Source: Amarolinea aalborgensis (GTDB lineage Bacteria; Chloroflexota; Anaerolineae; SSC4; Amarolineaceae). Taken from it: a DNA stretch of 64,000 nt. The notes under the pieces are model-generated. The model ran no database searches, was not told the origin of the DNA, and was given only the letters and a program-made list of their open reading frames with translations. Shown one piece after another: positions 32,441 to 40,450 of this stretch. The stretch is from NCBI RefSeq assembly GCF_900491745.1, contig NZ_UETR01000003.1:248001-312000 (forward strand), read 5' to 3'. Both the position numbers and the translations under genes were made by a program. The stretch's first letter is position 1. Every line of letters begins with the position of its first letter.

Positions 32441-33868
32441 TCAAGGCGCCAAAGTCGAGTAACGAGTTGGAACGAATGGCGAGAAGCTCCGATACCTCAC
32501 CGCCTCACCGATCCAGAGCGCAATGTTTGACGATGGCTTGCCCCCTACAGTTTTGAACGAGCCGCCGACATAGAGGTTGCGCTGCCCGTCCACCGCCAAG
32601 GCGTTGACGTATGGATATGGACGGTATCCCCACATGCCGGAGCCGAGGGAGTGCCAGGCGCTGCCGTCCCAACGCGCAACGTAGGGGGTCATTATACTCC
32701 CCGCGTAGGTGAATTTGCCGCCAGCATAGACATTGCCCTGCCGGTCCGGCGCCAAAGTATACACGAAATAGTTTACACCGGAGCCGAGGATGTGCCAGGC
32801 GCTGCCATCCCAACGCGCAATGTTGCGGGCGTGCTGGTCCCCCGCGCTGGTAAAATTGCCGCCGACATAGGGGTTGCCCTGCCCATCGAAGGCCAGGGCC
32901 CAGACCGTGGGGTAGGCCCCCTCCACACCGCGACGGAGGGGATGCCAGGCGCTGCCGTCCCAGCGCGCAATGTAATTGGCATCCACACCTCCCGTGTTGG
33001 TGAACTGTCCCCCGGCATAGAGATCGTTCTGTCTGTCAAGCGCCAGGGCGCTGACATATGGATACCAGTAACCAACCATGCCAGAGCCGAGGGGATGCCA
33101 GGTGCTGCCGTCCCAGCGCGCAATGTAGTTAGCGTTCACGTCCTCCGCCATGGTGAACCGCCCACCGGCATAGAGGTTTCCCTGCCCGTCTAGCGCCAGG
33201 GACATGACGGTGCCGTCAGTGCCGGAGCCAAGAGGATGCCAGGCGCTCCCGTCCCAACGCGCAATGCGGTTGGCATCCGCGCCCCCTGCCGTGGTGAAGT
33301 CGCCGCCGGCATAGAGATTTCCCTGCCCGTCCACCGCCAGGGCGTATACCCCATGGTTCATGCCGGAGCCGAGCGGCCCCCAGGCGCTGCCATCCCAACG
33401 CGCCACCCGGCTGGCGCCCACGCCCCCCGCAATGACGAAGTCGCCTCCAGCATACAGGTTCCCCGACTCGTCCATTGCCAAGGCGTGAACGGTATCGGCC
33501 ATGCCGGGTTCGCCAAAGCCGTCCACCCAATATTCGTCTCCTGGAACGAAGGGCGCGAAGCGCAGCGCTCCGCCAGATGCGCGCTTGAGTTGATGGCCCG
33601 CCGGAACATCGCTGCCGGCAAAGCCGGTCGGCAGGTCCAGTGTCCCGCCCGGTTGCAAGAAGTCGGCAATCGGGGGCGCCAGATGCGCGATCGCGGCCAC
33701 AGACGTGGCGACCCACTGCAAGGTTGACGGCTCGGCATGGGAAGACGCAGACGGCAGGTTGGCCATCGCCGGCAGAGATGAGAGCGTGAAGCTGGCTACG
33801 CCTGCGAGGGCAAACGCCGCAGCCAACAGGAAGCGCCGCGCGCGGGGGAACATTATCCTGAAATGCAT
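32441..33868 (-). CDS. Secreted beta-propeller repeat protein
   Basis: 475 aa. The ATG at 33868 (minus strand) has GAGGTGG just upstream; a GTG at 33874 is less likely. Signal peptide about 1-38. A conserved module (PPIADFLQPGGTLDLPTGFAG ... DEYWVDGFGEPG) precedes about seven repeats of 45-48 residues (ALAVDGQGNLYAGGDFTTAGG plus IARWDGSAWHPLGSGM), the pattern of delta-60-like or NHL-like propeller blades. It ends without an enzyme domain or anchor. Paralogue of the longer protein at 34051-38397. Function unknown; probably extracellular. Confidence 0.78.
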   Translation of the reverse strand: MHFRIMFPRARRFLLAAAFALAGVASFTLSSLPAMANLPSASSHAEPSTLQWVATSVAAIAHLAPPIADFLQPGGTLDLPTGFAGSDVPAGHQLKRASGGALRFAPFVPGDEYWVDGFGEPGMADTVHALAMDESGNLYAGGDFVIAGGVGASRVARWDGSAWGPLGSGMNHGVYALAVDGQGNLYAGGDFTTAGGADANRIARWDGSAWHPLGSGTDGTVMSLALDGQGNLYAGGRFTMAEDVNANYIARWDGSTWHPLGSGMVGYWYPYVSALALDRQNDLYAGGQFTNTGGVDANYIARWDGSAWHPLRRGVEGAYPTVWALAFDGQGNPYVGGNFTSAGDQHARNIARWDGSAWHILGSGVNYFVYTLAPDRQGNVYAGGKFTYAGSIMTPYVARWDGSAWHSLGSGMWGYRPYPYVNALAVDGQRNLYVGGSFKTVGGKPSSNIALWIGEAVRYRSFSPFVPTRYSTLAP

Positions 33869-34050
33869 GACCACCTCATCTGAAAGGTGTCGGCTCTAAA
33901 CTGCTGCCAACGTGAGATCGACATGCTGATGCGCTCGATGTTTGCACGGTTTACCTTAGCAGCAGCATAGGTGGCTGTTTTGGTTAATCGCCTCGACTCG
34001 TTGCCGACAGTGTCGAACCTGCGAGATTTGTTGCGATCGCTGGTCCTGCC

Positions 34051-37000
34051 TCAATCCCAGCAAGTTTCATTCCAACGACTGGTCACCAAGATGATGTCCG
34101 CCACACTCACAAGATCGTCACGGTTAAGGTCCACGTCGGGGTTGAACGTGGTAACGCCCCACTCCATGGTGACGGCCATGAGATCGAACAGGTCAACGGC
34201 ACATGAGTTGTCGACATCGCCGCGCAGGCCGAACTGGCGATAATCGTACAAGCCTGTAACGTGCACGTTGTTCGCCGTCTGGGCAAGCACACCTCCCAGG
34301 CCCAAATCATACAGGAGTACGTTGGTGATCGTGTAGGGGCCACTCGACCTTGCCCGGTGGATGTCACGTCCCGGGAACGCCAGGGTTACCGTCTGGGTAC
34401 CGGTGGCCAGAACGGTTGTTGTCATCACGCGCAAGGTTTCGGCCACACCGGTCGGCACCAGGTCGGCTGTAAACGACATGGTCACCGGTGCGGCGGCAAC
34501 AACCCCCATGTCAACGAGCAACGCGTCGTAGCGGCCATCAGTATTGAGATCGGGCGTGCGCACGGCGTAATGCCCGTTCAGGTGCGCGGCTTGGGAGCTG
34601 ATCGCAAACACGAGCGCAGCCTCCCGGTTGTAGGGCGTCCCGCCGTCGCTTCCAGTTGCCACAACGCGGCCCAAGACGTACCCGGGGGCGATTGGAATGA
34701 GATAGCTTGCCTGATAGCTGCCGCCGCCCAAATCGGTCAAGGTGATCGTGTCAGTGATTCCATCGGTGCGCGGTAAGATCGCCTGTACCGTCGCCCCGGC
34801 CAGACCGGATGCGCCATTGGTCAGGGTTGCTGTCAATGTTGCCGTGTTGCCTACCTGGTACAACTCCTGGTTTGCCCCGGCCGCCAGCGTGCGTGCCGTC
34901 TCCATCCACACACTGGTGTGATAGCCACTACCCGTGGTGGGGGTCGTGGCGCCGCCCATCCACAACGTCCAGGGGCCGGGGACCGTCTGCGTGAAGGCAT
35001 AAGCGGCCCAGGCGGGCTGCTCTCCGCTGGCAGCGGCTGTTGTGAAGCTCACGATGCCGGGATTGGCGGCCGCGTAGGCTGGTGTAATCAAGACGCCTGA
35101 CGGATTGGTGAGAGTATAAGCCAGGGCGCCATCCAGCCAGGAGAGCATGAACACACTGTGTTCGCTGGTGTCAACCGCCACGGTGTAGCAAACCACCTGA
35201 CCCTGTTGCACGGAGCCAACCCTATCTTGGGTGTGACCGGACAGAATAGGATCGTTGGCCGGGCCGAAGCCTTGCGACAGCACGTCCGCGTCGGCGCAGT
35301 TTCCGCTCAAACCCAAGCCACGGCGAATACAATCGTAGCGGGTGGCGCCGGTGAAATAGCCGCCGTGGTCGCTGGACGTCTGCAAGCGTTGCACCTGGCT
35401 GCCGCTGACAGCCGTGCCAACCGGCCAGTAGCGACCCGTCGCACTGGCGAGCCCCACCCAGCTGTCGTTTAGTCCCTCTGAGAGCAGCCAACGCAGGCTG
35501 CTCGCGTCGCTCCATGTGCCGCCGATGAGGGTGTAGGGAACGTTGCTGGCGCGCGTATGGTAGATCCAGTTCAACGCTACCATGTTCGTGAACTGACAGA
35601 GGGCCGGCTGGAAACCGCAAACGATCGTTGCCCCTACAGGAATCGGGTAGATAAGGGCCGCAGGGTAGTTGACGCCCCCATGCGGCGATCCGAGGGTGAT
35701 CAGACGCTCGACATCACCCTGATACAGATTGGAATCCTCCAGGTAAATACGGCTGACCAGCCCCCCCATGCTATGACCGATGAGGATGACCTTGTCTTGC
35801 TGGGATTGAGATATGACCGATGCGACCTGGCGCTTGAGACAGGCGGCATTGACTTCCAGCGGCGGCGTGTAGGACCGATGCGTCTGGAGGCTCGCCACGT
35901 AGACGGGGTAGTGATCATTATTCAGACGGCCAGCCACATCGGCCCAGGAGCTGTGCGCTGGGTTAGAGCTATCAAAGGGCGCCGCCGTCAAGGTACAGTC
36001 ACGACCCTGGTCTTCAGGGTACGCGCCTAACCAGCCGTGCACGAGCAGTACGGGGTAATGAACCGCCGGGTTTGGCGTTGGCTGCGGCGTGGGCGTCGGA
36101 TACGCCGTGGGCGTGGGCGCTGGTGGCGGCGGAGTTGGACCGGGTTGGCCGGCCACGCCGGTCCAGAGCGCGATGCGTGATGATGGCTTGCCCCCCGCGG
36201 TGGTGAACGAACCCCCGGCATAGAGGTTCGCCTGCCCGTCAACCGCCAGGGCAGATACCGGACTGTCCATGCCAGAGCCGAGGGCGTGCCAGGCACTGCC
36301 GTCCCAACGCGCAATGTAGTTGGCGCTCACGCCCCCCGCGGTGGTGAAGCTGCCCCCGGCGTAGAGGTTCCCCTGCCCGTCCACCGCCAGAGCCTCTACG
36401 TAATGGTTCATGCCGGAGCCAAGGGCGTGCCAGGCGCTGCCGTCCCACCGCGCAATGTAGTTGGCGTTCACGCCCCCCGCGGTGCTGAAGTAGCCCCCGG
36501 CATAGAGGTTCCCCTGCCCGTCCACCGCCAGGGCCTCTACGTAATGGTTCATGCCGGAGCCGAGGGCGTGCCAGGCGCTGCCGTCCCAGCGCGCAATGTA
36601 GTTGGCGCTCACGCCCCCCGCGGTGGTGAAGCTGCCCCCGGCATAGAGGTTCCCCTGCCCGTCCACCGCCAGGGCCTCTACGTAATGGTTCATGCCGGAG
36701 CCGAGGGCGTGCCAGGCGCTGCCGTCCCAACGCGCAATACCGTTGGCGCTCACGCCCCCCGCGGTGGTGAAGTAGCCCCCGGCGTAGAGGTTTCCCTGCC
36801 CGTCCACCGCCAGGGCACGTACCCCATCGTTCATTCCGGAGCCGAGGGTGTGCCAGGCGCTGCCGTCCCAGCGCGCAATGTAGTTTGCGCTCACGCCCCC
36901 TGCGGTGGTGAAGGCGCCCCCGGCGTAGAGGTTCCCCTGCCCGTCCACCGCCAGGGCGTAGACATATGGATAGTTAACGTATCCACCCATGCCGGAGCCG

Positions 37001-38397
37001 AAGGCGTGCCAGGCGCTGCCGTCCCACCGCGCAACCCGGTTGGCGCTCACGCCCCCTGCCGTGGTGAAGGCGCCCCCGGCGTCGAGATTCCCCTGCCCGT
37101 CCACCGCCAGGGCATATACCCCATCGTTCATGCCGGAGCCGAGGGTGTGCCAGACGCTGCCGTCCCAGCGCGCAATACGGTCGGCGCTCACGCCCCCCGC
37201 AGTGGTGAAGTCGCCGCCGGCATAGAGGTTGCCCTGCCTGTCCACTGCCAGGGCAAGAATGAATGGATAGTATCCACCCATGCCGGAGCCGAGGGGGTAC
37301 CAGGCGCTGCCGTCCCACCGCGCAATGTAGTTGGCGTTCACGCCCCCCGCGGTGGTGAAGTAGCCCCCGGCATAGAGGTTCCCCTGCCCGTCCACCGCCA
37401 GGGCATATACCCAACTGTCCATGCCGGAGCCGAAGGCGTGCCAGGCGCTGCCGTCCCAACGCGCAATATAGTTGCTCCCGGCATAGAGGTTGCCTTGCCC
37501 GTCCACCGCCAGGGCAAATACGTAACTGCCCATGCCGGAGCCGAGGGGGTGCCAGGCGCTGCCGTCCCAGCGCGCAATGTAGTTGGCGCTCACGCCCCCC
37601 GCGGTGGTGAACAAACCCCCGGCATAGAGGTTGCCCTGCCCGTCCACCGCCAGGGCTGCTACCCCATCGTTCATACCGGAGCCGAGGGCGTGCCAGGCGC
37701 TGCCGTCCCAGCGCGCAATCCGGTTGGCGCTCTCGCCCCCTGCCGTGGTGAAGTAGCCCCCGGCATAGAGGTTGCCTTGCCCGTCCACCGCCAGGGCACG
37801 TACCAGACTGTCCATGCCGGAGCCGAGGGCGTGCCAGGCGCTGCCGTCCCAGCGCGCAATCCGGTTGGCGCTCTCGCCCCCTGCCGTGGTGAAGTAGCCC
37901 CCGGCATAGAGGTTGCCCTGCCCGTCCACCGCCAGGGCACTTACCCAACTGTCCATGCCGGAGCCGAGGGTGTGCCAGGCGCTGCCGTCCCAACGCGCAA
38001 TGTAGTTGGTGCTCACGCCCCCCGCGGTGGTGAAGCGGCCCCCGGCATAGAGGTTGCCCTGACCGTCCACCGTCAGGGCATTTACGTAACTGCTCACGCC
38101 GGGATAGCCAAAGCCGTCAGCCCAGTATTCGTCCCCCGGGTCGGAGGGCGCAAAGCGTAGCGTGCCACTGGGTGCGCTAATGAGTTGATAACCGGTTGGG
38201 TCAAGGCCGCCGGCAAAGCCGGTCGGCAGGTCCAGTGTCCCGTCCGGCTGTAAGAAGTCGGCCACAGAGGGCGCCGCCACGCGGTGCAACGCCGAAGGCG
38301 CGACCGCAGCCACAGACGTCGCCACATGCGGCGACACGCTAATAACCGCCCAGAGCACGACAACCAGGAAATAAGCGACCAGTCGTTTCGTCCACAT
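34051..38397 (-). CDS. Secreted propeller-repeat protein fused to a lipase-like domain and dockerin-like tail
   Basis: 1448 aa. The ATG at 38397 is chosen because GGAGGT lies 6 nt upstream on the minus strand. Order: signal peptide (about 1-27); the ADFLQPDGTLDLPTGFAG module; fourteen propeller-type repeats; a Pro-rich linker (PPPPAPTPTAYPTPTP); an alpha/beta-hydrolase domain with LLVHGWLGAY, nucleophile elbow GHSMGG and TLGSPHGG, as in PGAP1-like or triacylglycerol lipases; beta-rich domains; and a dockerin-like end (LRGDVDNSCAVDLFDLMAV ... DLNRDDLVSVADIILV). The calcium-loop residues are intact. Likely an extracellular esterase held by repeat and dockerin modules. No cohesin gene is visible in this window. 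Confidence 0.8.
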   Translation of the reverse strand: MWTKRLVAYFLVVVLWAVISVSPHVATSVAAVAPSALHRVAAPSVADFLQPDGTLDLPTGFAGGLDPTGYQLISAPSGTLRFAPSDPGDEYWADGFGYPGVSSYVNALTVDGQGNLYAGGRFTTAGGVSTNYIARWDGSAWHTLGSGMDSWVSALAVDGQGNLYAGGYFTTAGGESANRIARWDGSAWHALGSGMDSLVRALAVDGQGNLYAGGYFTTAGGESANRIARWDGSAWHALGSGMNDGVAALAVDGQGNLYAGGLFTTAGGVSANYIARWDGSAWHPLGSGMGSYVFALAVDGQGNLYAGSNYIARWDGSAWHAFGSGMDSWVYALAVDGQGNLYAGGYFTTAGGVNANYIARWDGSAWYPLGSGMGGYYPFILALAVDRQGNLYAGGDFTTAGGVSADRIARWDGSVWHTLGSGMNDGVYALAVDGQGNLDAGGAFTTAGGVSANRVARWDGSAWHAFGSGMGGYVNYPYVYALAVDGQGNLYAGGAFTTAGGVSANYIARWDGSAWHTLGSGMNDGVRALAVDGQGNLYAGGYFTTAGGVSANGIARWDGSAWHALGSGMNHYVEALAVDGQGNLYAGGSFTTAGGVSANYIARWDGSAWHALGSGMNHYVEALAVDGQGNLYAGGYFSTAGGVNANYIARWDGSAWHALGSGMNHYVEALAVDGQGNLYAGGSFTTAGGVSANYIARWDGSAWHALGSGMDSPVSALAVDGQANLYAGGSFTTAGGKPSSRIALWTGVAGQPGPTPPPPAPTPTAYPTPTPQPTPNPAVHYPVLLVHGWLGAYPEDQGRDCTLTAAPFDSSNPAHSSWADVAGRLNNDHYPVYVASLQTHRSYTPPLEVNAACLKRQVASVISQSQQDKVILIGHSMGGLVSRIYLEDSNLYQGDVERLITLGSPHGGVNYPAALIYPIPVGATIVCGFQPALCQFTNMVALNWIYHTRASNVPYTLIGGTWSDASSLRWLLSEGLNDSWVGLASATGRYWPVGTAVSGSQVQRLQTSSDHGGYFTGATRYDCIRRGLGLSGNCADADVLSQGFGPANDPILSGHTQDRVGSVQQGQVVCYTVAVDTSEHSVFMLSWLDGALAYTLTNPSGVLITPAYAAANPGIVSFTTAAASGEQPAWAAYAFTQTVPGPWTLWMGGATTPTTGSGYHTSVWMETARTLAAGANQELYQVGNTATLTATLTNGASGLAGATVQAILPRTDGITDTITLTDLGGGSYQASYLIPIAPGYVLGRVVATGSDGGTPYNREAALVFAISSQAAHLNGHYAVRTPDLNTDGRYDALLVDMGVVAAAPVTMSFTADLVPTGVAETLRVMTTTVLATGTQTVTLAFPGRDIHRARSSGPYTITNVLLYDLGLGGVLAQTANNVHVTGLYDYRQFGLRGDVDNSCAVDLFDLMAVTMEWGVTTFNPDVDLNRDDLVSVADIILVTSRWNETCWD
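36150..38090 (-). repeat. fourteen near-identical 141-bp coding repeats
   Basis: In-gene tandem units of about 47 codons with very high DNA identity. Three of the downstream units end in the same GSGMNHYVE. Unit 5 (near 37460) lacks about 12 codons between LYAG and NYIARWDG, an in-frame deletion. High identity implies recent expansion or gene conversion. Confidence 0.85.
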
Positions 38398-38425
38398 TTG
38401 GGACCTCCATATGGGGAAAACTCCC

Positions 38426-38746
38426 TCAGTTCTGAATCCGATAGTCCAACAAATGAGGCTCTTTTTGCAGAAGCTCAAGCAATACCTTGGTCGAACCGGA
38501 GGGCGAACGTTTGCCTTGCTCCCATTGGCGCACTGTGGACGCGCTGACGTTCAGGGCCTTGGCGAAGACGATCTGACTCAGCCTGGTCTTCCTCCTGATT
38601 TCTTGAATATGGACAGGAGACATTTCAACCTCTGGGACGATGACCCCGAGGTCGTCGAGTTGTTTCTTGGTGAATGTGGTGGGAAGGCCCAAGTCTACAA
38701 GACCCTGGACGGTCTCGCCGATGGCCTCGCGAATACTACTTCTCAT
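38426..38746 (-). CDS. XRE-type antitoxin (HigA/NadS-like), toxin missing
   Basis: 106 aa. The ATG at 38746 has GAGGAGGG upstream. The central helix-turn-helix (VHIQEIRRKTRLSQIVFAKALNVSASTVRQWEQGKRSPSG) and the N-terminal VPEVEMSP segment match HigA/NadS antitoxins, which normally follow a RelE/HigB toxin gene. Upstream there is instead, 43 nt away, the boundary of a 405-bp duplication carrying the tail of a PIN gene, so the toxin seems to have been replaced. The start of the large propeller-lipase gene lies 28 nt downstream. Confidence 0.75.
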   Translation of the reverse strand: MRSSIREAIGETVQGLVDLGLPTTFTKKQLDDLGVIVPEVEMSPVHIQEIRRKTRLSQIVFAKALNVSASTVRQWEQGKRSPSGSTKVLLELLQKEPHLLDYRIQN

Positions 38747-38789
38747 CGGATCCCTCCTCGATTCTGCACAGTTCCTCGTTACTCTATCA

Positions 38790-38861
38790 CATTTTCCCAT
38801 GCCCGAACTGGTCGTTTTGGCGGCTGACGAAAATGGGCAGATCACCGCCGTCAATCATTAG
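38790..38861 (+). pseudogene. truncated vapC tail (duplicated fragment)
   Basis: Encodes HFPMPELVVLAADENGQITA plus VNH and a stop, the same as the C-terminus of the intact PIN gene at 39700-40113. No start or upstream part is present. Confidence 0.85.
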
Positions 38862-39190
38862 TCCAACAGATTATCCATCATGCGGCTCAGCGGCTTCCAG
38901 ACCAGCGCACTCAGGACGTTGGATACGAGCCACCACACCGCGACCCCCACCATGTACCGGGTTCTCCCGGCGGGTAGAAACTGCGACACGGCCCAGAACA
39001 CCGCGCCGAACGTGAAGCCGTAGCAGGCAGTCCAATAGGCGGCTTTCAGCGTGGCCTGGCTCACCGCCCGCGAGGGCGAGTAGATGCGTTCGTAGGCCAC
39101 CAGGTGTTCCCAAAGCATGTACGCTGCGTACAGGATCAGCACTACGCCGATTACGACACGATCCCACGGCACGTTCAAATACCACACCAT
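38858..39190 (-). CDS. Small three-helix membrane protein, copy 1
   Basis: 110 aa, not recognised. Three hydrophobic segments (VVIGVVLILYAAYMLW; AYWTACYGFTFGAVFWAV; YMVGVAVWWLVSNVLSALVW). No ribosome site; TATAAT ends six bases before the ATG, so the message may be leaderless. The stop overlaps the vapC tail on the other strand by 4 nt, as in copy 2. Differs from copy 2 at only four residues. Preserved in both copies, which suggests it is a real gene. Confidence 0.65.
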   Translation of the reverse strand: MVWYLNVPWDRVVIGVVLILYAAYMLWEHLVAYERIYSPSRAVSQATLKAAYWTACYGFTFGAVFWAVSQFLPAGRTRYMVGVAVWWLVSNVLSALVWKPLSRMMDNLLD

Positions 39191-39196
39191 GCGCTG

Positions 39197-39226
39197 ATTA
39201 TAGTGAATATGCGGGATGGGGGCCAA
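39197..39226 (-). promoter_or_regulatory. promoter for membrane-protein copy 1, leaderless arrangement
   Basis: On the minus strand: TTGGCC (39221-39226), an 18-bp spacer, TATAAT (39197-39202), ATG at 39190. Confidence 0.5.
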
Positions 39227-39252
39227 CTGACAGCAGGTGGGGAGAAGAGCGG

Positions 39253-39333
39253 AGCGAGAAAGTACATTAACCCATCGTCCCGCGCCTGACCCAGGGTGGC
39301 GAGCCATGTAGCGACGTACTCAGGCGCAATCCT
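39253..39333 (-). pseudogene. relic of the C-terminus of an MmeI-like restriction enzyme
   Basis: The translation IAPEYVATWLATLGQARDDG resembles the C-terminus of the intact enzyme (SPARVADWLATLVALGQAQA, then LDDGRFVAG). It lies upstream of membrane-protein copy 1, just as the intact gene lies upstream of copy 2. Too diverged to be functional. Confidence 0.6.
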
Positions 39334-39355
39334 GGGATTGGCATGCGTAAACACC

Positions 39356-39405
39356 TTGACGCTTGGCGGATTATGTGTATAATTAAGGCACAATAGACTG
39401 TGCCT
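39356..39405 (+). promoter_or_regulatory. promoter and palindromic operator of the vapBC operon
   Basis: TTGACG (39356-39361), 16 bp, TATAAT (39378-39383), then the 7-bp inverted repeat AGGCACA (39386-39392) and TGTGCCT (39399-39405) over the start point. The position fits autorepression by the antitoxin. Confidence 0.75.
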
Positions 39406-39418
39406 AATGGAGTGCACC

Positions 39419-39697
39419 ATGACGCTTGCGTCTGCTTCTGTCCGTATGAACGTATTGCTGCCGGCCGATGTCGCCAGGGATCTGCGCGCACAGGTTCCCC
39501 CGCGCAAGCGGGCGCGCTTTGTGGCCGAGGCGGTGGCACGCGAGCTGCGCCGCCTGGAGCTGCAAGCGGCGCTGGATGACAGCGCGGGAGCCTGGGAGGA
39601 CGCCGATCATCCCGAACTGATTGACGGTGCGGCGATTGACCGCTGGATTGCGGAAGGACGCGCCCAGATGAACTGGGATCGCCGTGAGGAGAGTTAG
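39419..39697 (+). CDS. vapB: VapB-type antitoxin
   Basis: 92 aa from the ATG at 39419; GGAG at 39409-39412 lies inside the extra codons that an ATG at 39407 would add. The N-terminal SVRMNVLLPADVARDLRAQVPPRKRARFVAEAVARELRR is a ribbon-helix-helix-like DNA-binding module, and the acidic Trp-containing tail (AGAWEDADHPELID) is the likely toxin-binding segment. It precedes the PIN toxin by 2 nt. Related to the orphan antitoxin that starts at 32045. Confidence 0.75.
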   Translation: MTLASASVRMNVLLPADVARDLRAQVPPRKRARFVAEAVARELRRLELQAALDDSAGAWEDADHPELIDGAAIDRWIAEGRAQMNWDRREES

Positions 39698-39699
39698 CG

Positions 39700-40113
39700 A
39701 TGCCGGCCTACCTGCTGGATACCGGCATTCTGATTCGCCATTTGCGCAAGCGCCCCGGCTATCGTGAGCTCGTGCAGCGGTTGAACCAGGGCGGCGACGT
39801 CTACATCTCCGCCTTCACCCGTGTCGAGGTGCTGCGCGGGATGCGAGACCACGAACGCGCTCGCACCTTCGTCCTGCTCGACAGCTTCTCGACGCACGTC
39901 ATTGACCGCAGCACGGCTGATCAGGCCGGCGAATGGCTGCGCGCCTGGCAAGCCCGCGGGATCCTTCTGGGCGGGCCGGACGCCGTGATCGCGGCCTCAG
40001 CCCTGCAAGCCGGCGCGGCGTTGGTCACCACCAATGCGCGTCATTTTCCCATGCCCGAACTGGTCGTTTTGGCGGCTGACGAAAATGGGCAGATCACCGC
40101 CGTCAATCATTAG
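39700..40113 (+). CDS. vapC: VapC-type PIN-domain toxin
   Basis: 137 aa. PIN acidic residues: Asp7 (LLDTGILI), Glu43 (RVEVLRGMRD) and Asp94 (GGPDAVIAASAL), with TTNARHF as the fourth site, where the usual final Asp is His. PIN toxins are magnesium-dependent RNases, held inactive by the antitoxin encoded just upstream. Its last 23 codons are inside the 405-bp duplication; the duplicate is a relic at 38790. The convergent membrane-protein gene overlaps its end by 4 nt. Confidence 0.85.
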   Translation: MPAYLLDTGILIRHLRKRPGYRELVQRLNQGGDVYISAFTRVEVLRGMRDHERARTFVLLDSFSTHVIDRSTADQAGEWLRAWQARGILLGGPDAVIAASALQAGAALVTTNARHFPMPELVVLAADENGQITAVNH

Positions 40114-40446
40114 TCCAACAGATTATCAATCATGCGGCTCAGCGGCTTCCAGACTAGCGCACTCAGGACGTTGGATACGAGCCACCAGACCGCGACCCCG
40201 ACCATGTACCGGGTTCTCCCGACGGGCAGAAACTGCGACACAGCCCAGAAAACCGCGCCGAACGTGAGGCCGTAGCAGGCGGTCCAATAGGCGGCCTTCA
40301 GTATGGCCTGGCTCACCGCCCGCGAGGGCGAGTAGATGCGTTCGTAGGCCACCAGGTGTTCCCAAAGCATGTACGCCGCGTAGAGGATCAGCACTACGCC
40401 GATCACAACACGATCCCACGGCACGTTCAAATACCACACCATGCGC
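40042..40446. repeat. 405-bp direct duplication, copy 2
   Basis: Partner of 38790-39194 in the same orientation. Here it spans the end of the intact vapC and the whole of membrane-protein copy 2, and stops 5 nt short of the restriction-enzyme stop codon. Confidence 0.88.
40110..40442 (-). CDS. Small three-helix membrane protein, copy 2
   Basis: 110 aa, four residues different from copy 1 (for example AILK for ATLK, GLTF for GFTF). The ATG at 40442 lies 8 nt after the stop of the MmeI-like gene on the same strand, so it is probably cotranscribed with it. There is no TATAAT here, in contrast to copy 1. Function unknown; its link with the restriction gene is positional only. Confidence 0.7.
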   Translation of the reverse strand: MVWYLNVPWDRVVIGVVLILYAAYMLWEHLVAYERIYSPSRAVSQAILKAAYWTACYGLTFGAVFWAVSQFLPVGRTRYMVGVAVWWLVSNVLSALVWKPLSRMIDNLLD

Positions 40447-40450
40447 CACG

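Larger units (their letters stand above)
38790..39194. repeat. 405-bp direct duplication, copy 1
   Basis: Matches 40042-40446 at a constant offset of 1252 bases with only scattered substitutions. Left and right edges are sharp: shared CATTTTCCCATG at one end and CACACCATGCGC at the other. It carries the last 23 codons of a vapC gene and a complete small membrane-protein gene. Confidence 0.88.

Noticed and set aside
36286..38160. Long open frame of 624 codons on the plus strand
   Set aside because: It is the antisense reading of the fourteen propeller repeats; its own repeat pattern only mirrors that gene and it has no ribosome site.
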